The position numbers and the translations under genes are program-made. From assembly GCA_963779095.1 (NCBI GenBank), contig CAVZWU010000011.1, positions 248,001 through 312,000 on the forward strand: DNA of 64,000 nt, written 5' to 3'. Each line of letters opens with the position of its first letter. Position 1 is the first letter of the stretch. The stretch is from Roseiarcus sp963779095 (GTDB lineage: Bacteria > Pseudomonadota > Alphaproteobacteria > Rhizobiales > Beijerinckiaceae). The notes under the pieces were generated by a model. The model worked only from the letters and a program-made list of their open reading frames with translations, searched no databases and was not told the origin of the DNA. Shown here one piece after another: positions 7,928 to 17,224 of this stretch.

Positions 7928-9476
7928 GCCGCCCTCCCCGCGCTCGACGTTTCCCCCATCATCGCAGCGCCGACCGCCTCGGAGGTCGCTTCGGCGCGGT
8001 CGAACTCGCCCACGAGCCGGCCCTCGCGCATCACGAGCACGCGGTCGCTCATGCCCAGAACCTCGGGCAATTCGCTCGAAATCATCAGGATGGCGACGCC
8101 CTCGCCGGCGAGCTGACTCATCAGGCGGTGGATCTCGGCCTTGGCGCCGACGTCGATGCCCCGCGTCGGTTCGTCGAGAATGAGCAACTTGGGGTTATTG
8201 GCGAGCCACTTGCCAAGCACGATTTTCTGTTGGTTGCCGCCGGAAAGGCGCCCCGCGATCTCATCAACGGAACTCGTCTTCACGCTGAATCGCTTGACGC
8301 CTTCCTCCGCCATCCGCCGCTCGCCGGCCCGATCAATAAACCCGGCGTGCGAGAGCGCGCCGAGCGCGGCGAGGGAGAAGTTGTGCAGAACGCTCATCCG
8401 CCGGACGAGGCCTTGCGCGCCTCGATCCTCGGGCACATAAGCGAGGCCCTTCGCGCGCGCGGCTCCCGGCAAATCGATCCGCACGGCTTCGCCGTTGAGC
8501 CGGATCTCACCCGAATTCGGCCGGCGTCATGCCGAACAGCGTCTGCGCCAGTTCGCTGCGGCCGGATCCCACGAGGCCCGCGAGGCCAACGATCTCGCCC
8601 GCCCTCACCGTGAGAGCTCACGCCCTTGGTCAGCGGCCGGCGCACGAGATCGCGCGCCTCGAGGACGGGCGCGCCGATCGGCGCCGGCGTCTTCGGAAAG
8701 AGATTGTCGATCCGCCGCCCGACCATCATCTGCACGAGTTCGGCGGCGTTGGTGTCGCCGACATCGCGCGAGCCGACATAGGCGCCGTCGCGCAGCACCG
8801 TGACGCGATCGGCGATGGCGAAAATCTCGTCGAGGCGATGGCTGATGTAGACGATCCCGACGTCCCGCCGCTTGAGACGGCGCACGACGTCGAACAGGCG
8901 CGTCACGTCGCTTTCGGTCAGCGCGGCGGTCGGCTCGTCCATGATGAGGATGCGAGCGTCGTGCGACAGCGCGCGCAAGATCTCGACGCGCTGCCGGTTG
9001 CCGACGGTCAGTGCGCCGACGATCTGATCGGGGACGAGATCGTCGATTTCGAGCGAATCGAGCAGGTGCTGAGCTTTCGCGCGCATCGCCCGCCAATCAA
9101 TGCGGCCCGCGCCCGCCTGCGGAGCGTGACCAAGGAAGATGTTTTCGGCGACGCTGAGCTCGGGAAAGAGCAGCAGTTCCTGATAGATCGTCGCCACGCC
9201 CGCGCGGCGCGCATCGTCCGGCGCGGAAAACTGGACCTTCGTCCCGTCGACCAGAATCGAACCCGCATCGGGCTCATAGACGCCGGACACCATCTTGATC
9301 AGCGTCGATTTTCCCGCCCCGTTCTCGCCGAGGAGGGCGTGGACCTCGCCCGCGCGGACGTCGAACGAAACGCCCGATAGCGCGCGCACGCCCGGAAACG
9401 TTTTCTCGATCTCGCGCACCTCGAGCAGCGGCGCGGCGGCGCCGGGCGCGGGGTCAGTCTTCAGCGCCGCGCTCAC
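7924..9476 (-). pseudogene. rhaT: Rhamnose ABC transporter ATPase RhaT, two frameshifts
   Basis: This is a duplicated sugar-type ABC ATPase. The first ABC domain has GENGAGKST (Walker A), LTVGNRQ (signature) and ILIMDEPTAA (Walker B). The second has LSGGNQQK and LLILDEPTRG. The frame is broken near 8615 (after LTKGVS) and again near 8515 (after GMTPA), each like one extra base; with both removed the frame gives about 516 residues, normal for RhaT/RbsA-type proteins. The GTG start at 9476 overlaps the rhaR stop (GTGA). All nucleotide-binding motifs survive in pieces, so the lesions may be assembly indels. If real, transport would be lost. Confidence 0.85.
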
Positions 9477-10285
9477 GCCGCCTCCGTCGCGCGCGTCTCG
9501 GGATCGACGACAATCGTCTCGACGCCGGCGGCGCGAAGCATCGCGAGCGCTTCCGGCGGCGCGGCCCGGTCGGTGATGAGCGCGTGAATGCGGCTGAGCG
9601 GACAGACCACGAGGCTGCCGCGCTGGGCGAATTTCGAAGCGTCCGCCAGAACAACCAGCTTGTCGGCGCGGCGCAAAAGTTTCATCTCCGCGCGCGCGAT
9701 CAAGGGGTCGCCCTCGATCACGCCGAGCGGGCCGATCGAGATGGCGCTCATGAACATGATGCGCGCCGAATAGTGTTGAATCGCGTCGTCGTCGAAGGGC
9801 GCGACAATGATTTTCTGGTCGCGGTAGACCTCCCCGCCCGGCAAGACGACGCGGTTCTGCGTTTCCCGAATGAGAAACTCGGCAAGCGGGTAGGAATTGG
9901 TCAAGATCTCGAGCCGGGTTGAGCGCAAGAACTCCGCCATCTGGAACGTGGTTGTGCCGCCGTTGATGATGATCGAGTCGCCGTCTTCGCACATTTCCAG
10001 GGCGCGACGCGCAATGGCGCGTTTGGCTTCGATGTTGATCGCCCGGCTGATGTCGAACGCCGGCGTCTCGAGCGACCCCTGAGTCATCCGTCGGGACAAG
10101 GGGCCGCGAATAGCCTGGATGCCGCCGTAGACCCGTTCGCCGTAGCCGGCCGCCGCGAGGCGCCCAGCGTCACGCCGGGCCGAAGCGGCGGAGACGCCCG
10201 TCGCAGCCATCAGGTCGGAAATTGAGAGGAAGCCTTGCGCGGCGAGCAGGTCGCGGACGATTTCGACGCGCTGTCTCTCGCGCAT
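9473..10285 (-). CDS. rhaR: DeoR-family regulator of rhamnose genes
   Basis: A 270-residue DeoR-family repressor: an N-terminal helix-turn-helix (residues about 1-55, MRERQRVEIVRDLL then SISDLMAATGVSAASARRD) and a DeoRC sugar-phosphate-sensing domain with IINGGTTTFQMAEFL. The ATG at 10285 was chosen because the upstream extension to 10357 is not domain-like. It heads the minus-strand operon and is divergent from rhaD across about 180 bp, so it probably controls both arms in response to a phosphorylated intermediate, as in Rhizobium leguminosarum. Confidence 0.85.
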   Translation of the reverse strand: MRERQRVEIVRDLLAAQGFLSISDLMAATGVSAASARRDAGRLAAAGYGERVYGGIQAIRGPLSRRMTQGSLETPAFDISRAINIEAKRAIARRALEMCEDGDSIIINGGTTTFQMAEFLRSTRLEILTNSYPLAEFLIRETQNRVVLPGGEVYRDQKIIVAPFDDDAIQHYSARIMFMSAISIGPLGVIEGDPLIARAEMKLLRRADKLVVLADASKFAQRGSLVVCPLSRIHALITDRAAPPEALAMLRAAGVETIVVDPETRATEAA

Positions 10286-10402
10286 GAGCCTTGTCGTTCC
10301 TCCGAACATTATCGTTGCCATTGTCACTGCCACAAGGCCGAACGCCATGTCAATCAAGCTCGATCAAAATCGCTCATTGCCGGGCCGAATCGCGCAAGAA
10401 TG

Positions 10403-10431
10403 TTGACGGACTTCGATCGTTTGCCTATTGA
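10403..10431 (+). promoter_or_regulatory. Candidate sigma70 promoter of rhaDI
   Basis: TTGACG (10403-10408), a 17-bp spacer, then TATTGA (10426-10431), 38 bp before the rhaD ATG at 10469. A second TTGACG at 10428-10433 lies 25 bp downstream of the first, which could form part of a direct-repeat operator for RhaR. The rhaD ribosome site GAGAGGA is at 10454-10460. Confidence 0.4.
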
Positions 10432-10468
10432 CGAATGAAAATTGCGCGTCATCGAGAGGAACGGACCC

Positions 10469-12576
10469 ATGGGCGGCGACCAACTTCGTTTTGACGCTCC
10501 GTTGCCCGATCTCTGGGACGACGAGCATGCAGCCTCCCTCGACGAGCCCGGCCAGCTGCTTTACCGCTCCAATCTGCTCGGGGGCGACCTGCGCATCACC
10601 AATTTCGGCGGCGGCAATACATCGGCCAAGGTGGCGGCGAAGGATCCCCTGACCGGCGCGCCGACAAAAGTCCTCTGGGTCAAGGGCTCCGGCGGGGACA
10701 TCGGCTCGATGAAGCTCGACGGCTTCTCGACGCTCTACATGGACAAGCTTCTCAGCCTCAAATCGATCTATCGCGGCCTCGATCACGAGGACGAGATGGT
10801 CGGTTGTACAATCATTGCACGTTCAACCTCAATCCGCGCGCAACCTCGATCGACACGCCACTGCATGGATTCGTTCCGCACGCGCATGTCGACCACGTTC
10901 ACGCCGACGCGGTGATCGCGATCGCGGCAAGCGAGAAGGCCGAAGCGCTGACGCGCGAGATCTATGGCGGTGAGCTCGGCTTCCTGCCGTGGCAGCGGCC
11001 GGGCTTCGACCTCGGGCTCAAGCTCGGGGCGATGGCCGAGGCCAATCCGAACCTGAAGGGCGTGGTGCTCGGCGGCCACGGTCTCTTCACCTGGGGGCCG
11101 ACCTCGAAGGACTGCTATCGAATCACGCTCGAAATGATCAACAAGGCGGCCCAATGGCTCAGCGCAAACGCGCGCGGACGCCGCCTTCGGGGGACCGCGC
11201 GTCGAGGCGCTGGCCCGGGCGGACCGACGCGATGTCGCGGCGAAGCTGTTGCCGGCCATTCGCAAGTATATTTCCTCAAGCGAGCGCAAGGTCGGGCACT
11301 TCACCGATTCGCCAGCGGTGCTCGAGTTCGTCAATGCTCGCGATCTCAAGCCGCTGGCCGCGCTCGGGACGTCTTGCCCGGATCATTTCCTGCGCACGAA
11401 GATCCGCCCGCTCGTGCTGCCCTTCGACCCGCTGGCGCGCAACCTCGACGGCGTGATCGCATCGCTCGATAAGGAGCTTTCCGACTATCGCGCCGGCTAC
11501 AGAGCCTATTATGAGCGCTGCAAGCATGCCGAACTCGCCGCCCATGCGCGATCCCAACCCGGTGATCTATCTCGTGCCGGGGGTCGGCATGCTCTCCTTC
11601 GCCAAGGACAAATCAACCGCCCGCATCGCCTCGGAATTCTACGTCAACGCAATCAACGTGATGCGTGGCGCGACCGGCGTCGGCCGCTATGTCGGACTGG
11701 ACGAGCAGGAGGCCTTCAATATTGAATATTGGCTGCTCGAGGAGGCGAAGCTTCAGCGCATGCCGAAGCCGAAGTCGCTCGCCGGGCGGATCGCGCTGGT
11801 GACTGGCGGCGCTGGCGGCATCGGAAAGGCGATCGCTGCGCGACTCATGGGCGAAGGCGCCTGCGTCGTGCTCGCCGACATCGACGCTCAGAGCCTCGAT
11901 GCGGCGGTCGCCGAGTTCAGCAAGCGGTACGGCAAGGACGTGGTCGCGGGAATCCATGTCGACGTGACGAGCGAGCCCTCGGTCGAGGCCGCCTTTCACG
12001 AGGCCCTCATCGCCTTCGGCGGCATGGACATTGTCGTCGCCAACGCCGGCATCGCCTCAGCGGCTGCGTTCGAGGACACTTCGCTCGAACTTTGGAACCG
12101 CAACATGTCGATCCTAGCGACGGGATATTTCCTTGCCGCGCGCGGCGGCTATCGAAATCATGAAGGAGCAGGGCCTCGGCGGCGCCATCGTCTTCATCGC
12201 GTCGAAGAACGCGCTTGCGGCCTCTCCGGGCGCGTCGGCCTATTGCGCCGCCAAAGCAGCCGAAGTGCATCTTGCACGCTCTATCGCGCTCGAAGGCGCG
12301 CCGTTCGGCATCCGCGCCAATACGGTCAATCCGGACGCCGTGCTGCGCGGCTCGAAGATCTGGCAGGGCGAATGGCGGGCCCAGCGGGCGGCGTCGAATA
12401 AGGTGACCGAGGATGAACTCGAAGAGGTCTACCGGCAGCGCTCACTGTTGAAACGGTCTGTGTACCCCGAGGACATCGCCGAGGCGGTCTATTATTTCGC
12501 CTCCGATCTCTCATCCAAGAGCACCGGCAATATCCTCAACGTCGACGCCGGCAACGCGGTGAGCTTCACCCGGTGA
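10469..12576 (+). pseudogene. rhaD: Bifunctional rhamnulose-1-phosphate aldolase / SDR, four frameshifts
   Basis: The N-terminal half is a class II aldolase (FGGGNTSAK, PHAHVDHVHADA with metal-binding histidines, VVLGGHGLFTWG). The C-terminal half is a short-chain dehydrogenase (IALVTGGAGGIGKAIA, IVVANAGIAS, then SAYCAAKAA). Together they would cleave L-rhamnulose-1-phosphate and oxidise lactaldehyde. The coding sequence changes frame near 10802 (one base missing) and near 11173, 11528 and 12142 (one extra each). Correcting these gives about 701 residues, the normal length. Every motif is preserved, but four lesions in 2.1 kb is dense. It lies 28 bp upstream of rhaI. Confidence 0.85.
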
Positions 12577-12604
12577 TCGGACGAACTCGTAAAACGGAGC
12601 GGCG

Positions 12605-13897
12605 ATGTCCTATCGCATCCCTGACGCGCTGATCGCGGAGGAGAACGCCAGGCTCGCCGCCGCGCAAGCCGAGGACTATGCGGCGCTCGGCCGGCGGCTC
12701 GGACGCTCCGGCGTCGATATCGAGGCGATCACCGCCAAGGTCGCCGCCTTCGCAGTCGCGGTTCCGACCTGGGGAGTGGGTACCGGCGGCACGCGCTTTG
12801 CGCGCTTTCCGGGTGTGGGCGAGCCGCGCGGAATCTTCGACAAGATCGAGGATTGCGCGACCATCCATCAGCTAACGCGCGCAACGCCGACCTGCTCGCC
12901 GCATTACCCATGGGACAAAGTCAGCGATTATCGGGAGCTCGCTGAGCGCGCAGCGACGCTCGGCGTCGGCTTCGACGCGGTCAACTCCAACACCTTTCAG
13001 GACGCAGCCGGACAGACGCTGACATATAAATTCGGCTCGCTGGCCAACAGCCAAAAGGCGGTGCGCGACCAGGCTATCGCCCACAATATCGAGTGCATAG
13101 AAATCGGCCAGAAGCTCGGGTCGAAAGCGCTGACGGTGTGGATCGCGGACGGCTCGAACTTTCCGGGTCAATCGAACCTCAACCGCGTGTTCGACTGGTA
13201 TCTTAAATCGGTGACCGAGATTTACGCGCGGCTGCCTCAAGACTGGCGTGTCTTTATCGAGCACAAGCTCTATGAGCCCGCGTTCTATTCGACCGTCATT
13301 TCAGACTGGGGCTCGAGCCTCATGGCGGCTGAGGCGTTAGGACCGAAGGCGTTCTGCCTCGTTGACCTCGGGCACCATGCGCCCAACGTCAATATCGAGC
13401 AGATCGTGGCGCGGCTGATCCGCGTCCAGCGTCTCGCCGGCTTCCATTTCAATGATTCGAAATACGGCGACGACGACCTGGACACGGGCGCCATCGACCC
13501 GTTCCGCCTGTTCCTCGTCTTCAATGAACTCGTCGACGCCGCCGCCCGCCACGCCCCGGGCTTTGATCCGGCCTATATGCTTGACCAGTCGCACAATGTC
13601 ACCGACCCGATTGAGAGCCTGATGGCCTCGGCAATGGAGACGCAGCGCGCCTATGCGCAGGCCCTTATTGTCGACCGGGATGCGCTCGCCGCGGCGCAAG
13701 CGGACAACGACGCCATGCTCGGCCACCGTATTCTGAAGGCTGGCTTTCTCGCCGACGTGTCGCCAATCCTGGCGGAAGCGCGCGCGCGCAACGGCGGCGC
13801 GATCGACCCAATCGCGGTCTATCGGGCGTCGAACTATCGCCGTGTCAAAGCGAAGGAACGCCCTGCAGTCGCCGGGTCGTCTTCGGGGATTGTTTGA
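12605..13897 (+). CDS. rhaI: L-rhamnose catabolism isomerase RhaI
   Basis: A 430-residue xylose-isomerase-like TIM-barrel protein, full length for the rhizobial RhaI family, which isomerises L-rhamnose to L-rhamnulose using divalent metal. Candidate metal ligands are the Glu in FIEHKLYEP, the Asp and His in VDLGHHAPN and the acidic residues in FHFNDSKYGDDDLD. It follows rhaD in one transcription unit and its frame is intact. It is not related to the E. coli RhaA length class, which supports the rhizobial assignment. Confidence 0.9.
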   Translation: MSYRIPDALIAEENARLAAAQAEDYAALGRRLGRSGVDIEAITAKVAAFAVAVPTWGVGTGGTRFARFPGVGEPRGIFDKIEDCATIHQLTRATPTCSPHYPWDKVSDYRELAERAATLGVGFDAVNSNTFQDAAGQTLTYKFGSLANSQKAVRDQAIAHNIECIEIGQKLGSKALTVWIADGSNFPGQSNLNRVFDWYLKSVTEIYARLPQDWRVFIEHKLYEPAFYSTVISDWGSSLMAAEALGPKAFCLVDLGHHAPNVNIEQIVARLIRVQRLAGFHFNDSKYGDDDLDTGAIDPFRLFLVFNELVDAAARHAPGFDPAYMLDQSHNVTDPIESLMASAMETQRAYAQALIVDRDALAAAQADNDAMLGHRILKAGFLADVSPILAEARARNGGAIDPIAVYRASNYRRVKAKERPAVAGSSSGIV

Positions 13898-14047
13898 CGT
13901 AAATCCCCTTTCCGGGCGCCCAAGCTTGCTGGCGGCGCGCCAGTCAACAGAAACCCCCGCGACGCCGCCAGCGCCGCGGGAATTTCATGGAACGCACTTC
14001 CCCGCTCCGCAGCGGACGGAGCGGCCTTTTCGAATCCGAGCTTCCGG

Positions 14048-14482
14048 CTATTCCGCCGGCGTCGCCGACACCGCTTCCACCGGAATGGTCACCGGCTCCG
14101 CCTCGCGCCGGAAGCGCCGCCAAGCCATCCGCATATCGCGGAACAGCCTCACCCACGCGTTGGGCTCTTTGAAGTGCGACGCGAATTCGCGGTTCTGCTC
14201 CATAGGAACCCAATAGTGCTGCCGCCAGGTCTTGAACATCGAGTGGAGTTCGTCGGCCTGCTCGGGTCTCACCGACATAGCGGCGCAGCCGCAAAGCGCG
14301 TCGATCGTAACCCGCCCCTTCCTGTCGAACTGGAAGCGATGGCGGCTTGGCACATGATGAAGCCAGCCATGAGCGTATTCGAAATCGGAAGGCTGGAACC
14401 GAAGCGACACAATCATTGGGGCCACGTCCAGATAGCGAACCGAGTGCCCTGACGCTAGTGCGTATTCCACGTTTGGCATCAT
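14048..14482 (-). CDS. Hypothetical protein, about 144 residues
   Basis: I do not recognise the family. The predicted start ATGATG at 14482/14479 follows GAGGGAGA, a good ribosome site. The protein is soluble-looking and basic-aromatic rich (for example HGWLHHVPSRHRFQFD and WRQHYWVPMEQNREF), with a CGC triplet near residue 70 and no signal peptide or membrane segment. Codon use resembles its neighbours. It is convergent with rhaI and stands alone. Confidence 0.6.
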   Translation of the reverse strand: MMPNVEYALASGHSVRYLDVAPMIVSLRFQPSDFEYAHGWLHHVPSRHRFQFDRKGRVTIDALCGCAAMSVRPEQADELHSMFKTWRQHYWVPMEQNREFASHFKEPNAWVRLFRDMRMAWRRFRREAEPVTIPVEAVSATPAE

Positions 14483-14497
14483 AGTCTCCCTCACCAA

Positions 14498-14813
14498 GGA
14501 GCCCCGTTGCCCTCAACGTTCCGGCGCGCCGCGCGTTCCGCGGGCGAGCCGGCATCGACGCTTTTTTCTTGGGCGCGAGCCGCGATGCGAGATGCAGAGC
14601 ACGGCAAGGACGGCGCGCGCCGGTTGCGCTCAAGCTCAGTGTAACGCTGTTTCCGGCTCGGCTGCAATTGGTTCTGTTGCGGTTTGACGCCGCGCCGCCG
14701 ATCACAATATCGGGCGCGACGTTAAGGGCCGCCGGGCTCTCTTTCTGTCCTGGGGCCGCGCCGACGATCTTGAGGCCGAGCCTCGCCGCCGGGAGGCTTG
14801 AAACCGGCACATA
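14498..14813. other. Non-coding stretch upstream of the MarR-GNAT gene
   Basis: I see no credible gene, RNA or repeat here. The open frames present lack ribosome sites and domain-like content. The right end leads into the palindrome at 14814-14829. Confidence 0.5.
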
Positions 14814-14829
14814 TCTGACTAAAGTCAGA
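14814..14829. promoter_or_regulatory. Palindromic operator in front of the MarR-GNAT gene
   Basis: TCTGACT (14814-14820) and AGTCAGA (14823-14829) form a perfect inverted repeat with a 2-bp centre, ending two bases before the ATG at 14832. MarR proteins bind palindromes of this size, so autoregulation by blocking initiation is likely. Confidence 0.65.
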
Positions 14830-14831
14830 GA

Positions 14832-15713
14832 ATGGACGAGAGCCAGCTGCTGCAGATCCGCCGCTTCAACCGCGCCGTGACGCAACGTGTCGGCGCGCTC
14901 GAGGTCGACTACCTGCGCCGGGGACGGCCGCTGGCGGAGGCGCGGCTTCTGTTCGAGATCGGGGCCGACGGCGTCGATCTCCGCACGCTTCGCGGCAAGC
15001 TCGGACTCGATTCGGGCTATCTCAGCCGCTTGCTCCAATCCCTGACGACACAGGGGTTGATCACGGTGACGAAAGGCGTTGGGGACGGTCGACGCCGCCG
15101 TGTGAGCCTGACACGCAAGGGGAGCGCGGAACGGGCAGCCTATGACCGGCTCTCGGACAATCTCGCGGCGTCCATGCTCGCCCCGCTCGACGCCGCCGAG
15201 CGCGACCGTTTGCTGAACGCCATGGACGAAGTCGAGCGACTGATCCGCGCGACCTCGATCGAGGTCGGGGCCGAATCGCCCGACAGCGCCGATGCGCGCC
15301 GATGTCTCGACGCCTACTTCCAGGAGCTTGAGGTGCGTTTTGAGAGCGGCTTCGACGCCTCCGCGGACCATTCCGCTCCTGCCGGAGCGATGACGCCTCC
15401 GTCAGGTCTTTTCGTTATCGCCCGGCTCGACGGGGAAGCGGTTGGGTGCGGCGGGTTCAAGCGCGTCGGCAAAACGACCGGTGAAATCAAGCGGGTGTGG
15501 ACCGCTCCGTCCGCCCGGGGACTGGGGATCGCGCGCCGGGTGGTGCGAACGCTGGAGGCCGCCGCCCGCGAAGTGGGGCTCAAGACCCTACGGCTCGACA
15601 CCAACCGGGCGCTGACGGAAGCCCACGCGCTCTACCGAAAGGAAGGCTATCGGGAGATCGCCCGCTTCGACGACAACCCATACGCCGATCACTGGTTCGA
15701 GAAGCGGCTTTGA
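14832..15713 (+). CDS. MarR-type regulator fused to a GNAT acetyltransferase
   Basis: A 293-residue two-domain protein. Residues about 1-150 are a MarR winged helix (LFEIGADGVDLRTLRGKLGL, YLSRLLQSLTTQGLI, GDGRRRRVSLT). Residues about 160-293 are a GNAT N-acetyltransferase with the acetyl-CoA loop SARGLGIARRVV and an ALYRKEGYREI C-terminal part. Such fusions are known as a family; substrates are generally unknown. A perfect palindrome abuts the start codon. It is transcribed alone, away from the hypothetical gene at 14048. Confidence 0.85.
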   Translation: MDESQLLQIRRFNRAVTQRVGALEVDYLRRGRPLAEARLLFEIGADGVDLRTLRGKLGLDSGYLSRLLQSLTTQGLITVTKGVGDGRRRRVSLTRKGSAERAAYDRLSDNLAASMLAPLDAAERDRLLNAMDEVERLIRATSIEVGAESPDSADARRCLDAYFQELEVRFESGFDASADHSAPAGAMTPPSGLFVIARLDGEAVGCGGFKRVGKTTGEIKRVWTAPSARGLGIARRVVRTLEAAAREVGLKTLRLDTNRALTEAHALYRKEGYREIARFDDNPYADHWFEKRL

Positions 15714-15746
15714 CGCCCGCGCTCGAAGCCGACCCCATCGGCTCCT

Positions 15747-15944
15747 TTAATCGCGCCACCATGCCTTGTTGATTTCCGCCCAGCGGTCGGCCGCGGTAAT
15801 GCCGATGTCGTGCAATTCGCCGTTCTACATGCGCGCGAGTTGGTCGCGTTGCCGCGCCCGCCGAATCCATAGCTGCAATGCGCTTCGCCATCCGGCGAAG
15901 GACGGCGACGATCGTCCGATATACGGCGATGCGATCCGAAGCAT
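15747..15944 (-). pseudogene. DUF1127 small protein, interrupted by an in-frame TAG
   Basis: Reading from ATG 15944 (GGAGG ribosome site about 5 nt upstream) gives a 65-residue frame with one TAG at 15825-15827. Before it lies LQLWIRRARQRDQLARM and after it NGELHDIGITAADRWAEINK, then AWWRD and a stop: the arginine-rich, WR-ending DUF1127 pattern. A single base change (for example TCG to TAG) would explain the stop. Small DUF1127 proteins often sit next to LysR genes, as here. It could be a genuine nonsense mutation or a base-call error. Confidence 0.75.
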
Positions 15945-16069
15945 GTCGGCCTCCCAGGCGACGGCGTCCTATAAGACGAACCCGAGCGGCTGAGATTTCC
16001 GGATGCCGGCGAGCCGCGGGGTTCGGCTTTTTTCGGTCTCTGAGATAGGAAAGGCGGCTTCGGGCGTCA

Positions 16070-16089
16070 AACAATGTTTCCTCATTGTT
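16070..16089. promoter_or_regulatory. Inverted repeat between the DUF1127 gene and lysR
   Basis: AACAATG (16070-16076) and CATTGTT (16083-16089) are perfect inverted arms separated by 6 bp, in the divergent interval between the DUF1127 remnant and the LysR gene. The location and form fit a LysR-type operator; there is no direct proof. Confidence 0.4.
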
Positions 16090-16203
16090 CGCATGCGCTT
16101 AAGGAATGCGTTCATCATTGGACGCCTCGGCCGTCATCACGGCCGGCTTGACAGATGGGGCGCTCCAGGCCAGGAGTGAGGCGAGCTCGCATGAGAAATA
16201 GAC

Positions 16204-17163
16204 ATGCGAAAGGGTCCCATTCGGCTGCCTTCGCTGGATCTTGTCCGCGGCTTTGTCGCCGTCGGCCGGCGGATGAGCATGACGCTCGCCGCCCAGGACC
16301 TCTTTCTCACCCAATCGGCCGTCAGCCGGCAGATTATCGCGCTCGAGGACGCGCTTGGCGTGCGTCTCCTCAATCGCGGTTATCGCTCGATCCGCTTCAC
16401 TGCGGAAGGCGAACGGTTCTTCCGCGTCGCCGACAGCGCTCTGCGACAGCTTCAGGACGGCGTCGAGGCGCTCGCCGCCGGGAACGAGCGCCAGCCGGTG
16501 ACGATCACCGCAACCATCGGCCTCACCAGTTTATGGATTCTGCCGCGCCTTGGCGGCTTCCAGCAGCGCCATCCGGAGATCGACGTCCGGGTAGCGGCCA
16601 ACAACAGCGTGGTCGATCTGAGAACGCGGAATGCGGATGTCGCAATTCGCTATTGCGCGGCCGCGAACGCGCCCCGGGGGTCGCAGCGGCTGTTCGGCGA
16701 AGCGGTTGCGCCCATCGCCCATCCCTCGCTCCGCGTGAGCCGGCTCGACGCGGAGTCGATCGCAAACCATGTCCTTATCGAATACGACAACTCGAACCGG
16801 CCCTGGCTGCAATGGGGCGACCGGCTCCATTCCATGGGGCTCAGCGCCGTCAGGCCCAAAGGCGTTTTGCGCTTCAATCAGTACGATCACGCGATCCGGG
16901 CCGCGTTGGAGGGCCAGGGAATCGCGCTCGGCGGCATCGCCCTTGTCGAGCCGCTGCTCTTGCAGGGCCGGCTCGCTACGGTCGACGGCGCGGCGGTGGA
17001 CCAGCCGGAGGGCCACGCCTACTGGCTTGTCCAGGCGGATCAAGCTCCGCGCGACGACGTGAGGGTGGTCGTCGACTGGATCCTGACGGAAGCCAAGGCC
17101 ACGGAATCGCGGCTTAAGGATGAGGTCAAGGGGCTCATTTCAGCGATCGGTTCGAGCCCTTAG
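16204..17163 (+). CDS. LysR-family regulator, GcvA-like
   Basis: A 319-residue LTTR: N-terminal winged helix with TLAAQDLFLTQSAVSRQI (about residues 27-44) and ALGVRLLNRGYRSIRFTAEG, then a periplasmic-fold effector domain with DVAIRYCAA. The GcvA-like pattern (LLNRGYRSIRFTAEGE, then GLTSLWILPRL) is common in alphaproteobacteria, where such regulators often adjoin a DUF1127 gene. It is divergent from the DUF1127 remnant. The effector is unknown. Confidence 0.85.
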   Translation: MRKGPIRLPSLDLVRGFVAVGRRMSMTLAAQDLFLTQSAVSRQIIALEDALGVRLLNRGYRSIRFTAEGERFFRVADSALRQLQDGVEALAAGNERQPVTITATIGLTSLWILPRLGGFQQRHPEIDVRVAANNSVVDLRTRNADVAIRYCAAANAPRGSQRLFGEAVAPIAHPSLRVSRLDAESIANHVLIEYDNSNRPWLQWGDRLHSMGLSAVRPKGVLRFNQYDHAIRAALEGQGIALGGIALVEPLLLQGRLATVDGAAVDQPEGHAYWLVQADQAPRDDVRVVVDWILTEAKATESRLKDEVKGLISAIGSSP

Positions 17164-17224
17164 CGATTCGGCCGGACCCCGACCTCATTGGCGCGCGTAA
17201 CTTTGTGCGCGCGCCTGCCCTCCC

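Noticed and set aside
15580..16074. 164-codon minus-strand frame near the MarR-GNAT gene
   Set aside because: It is out of frame with the DUF1127 remnant and antisense to the GNAT end; no ribosome site or domain.
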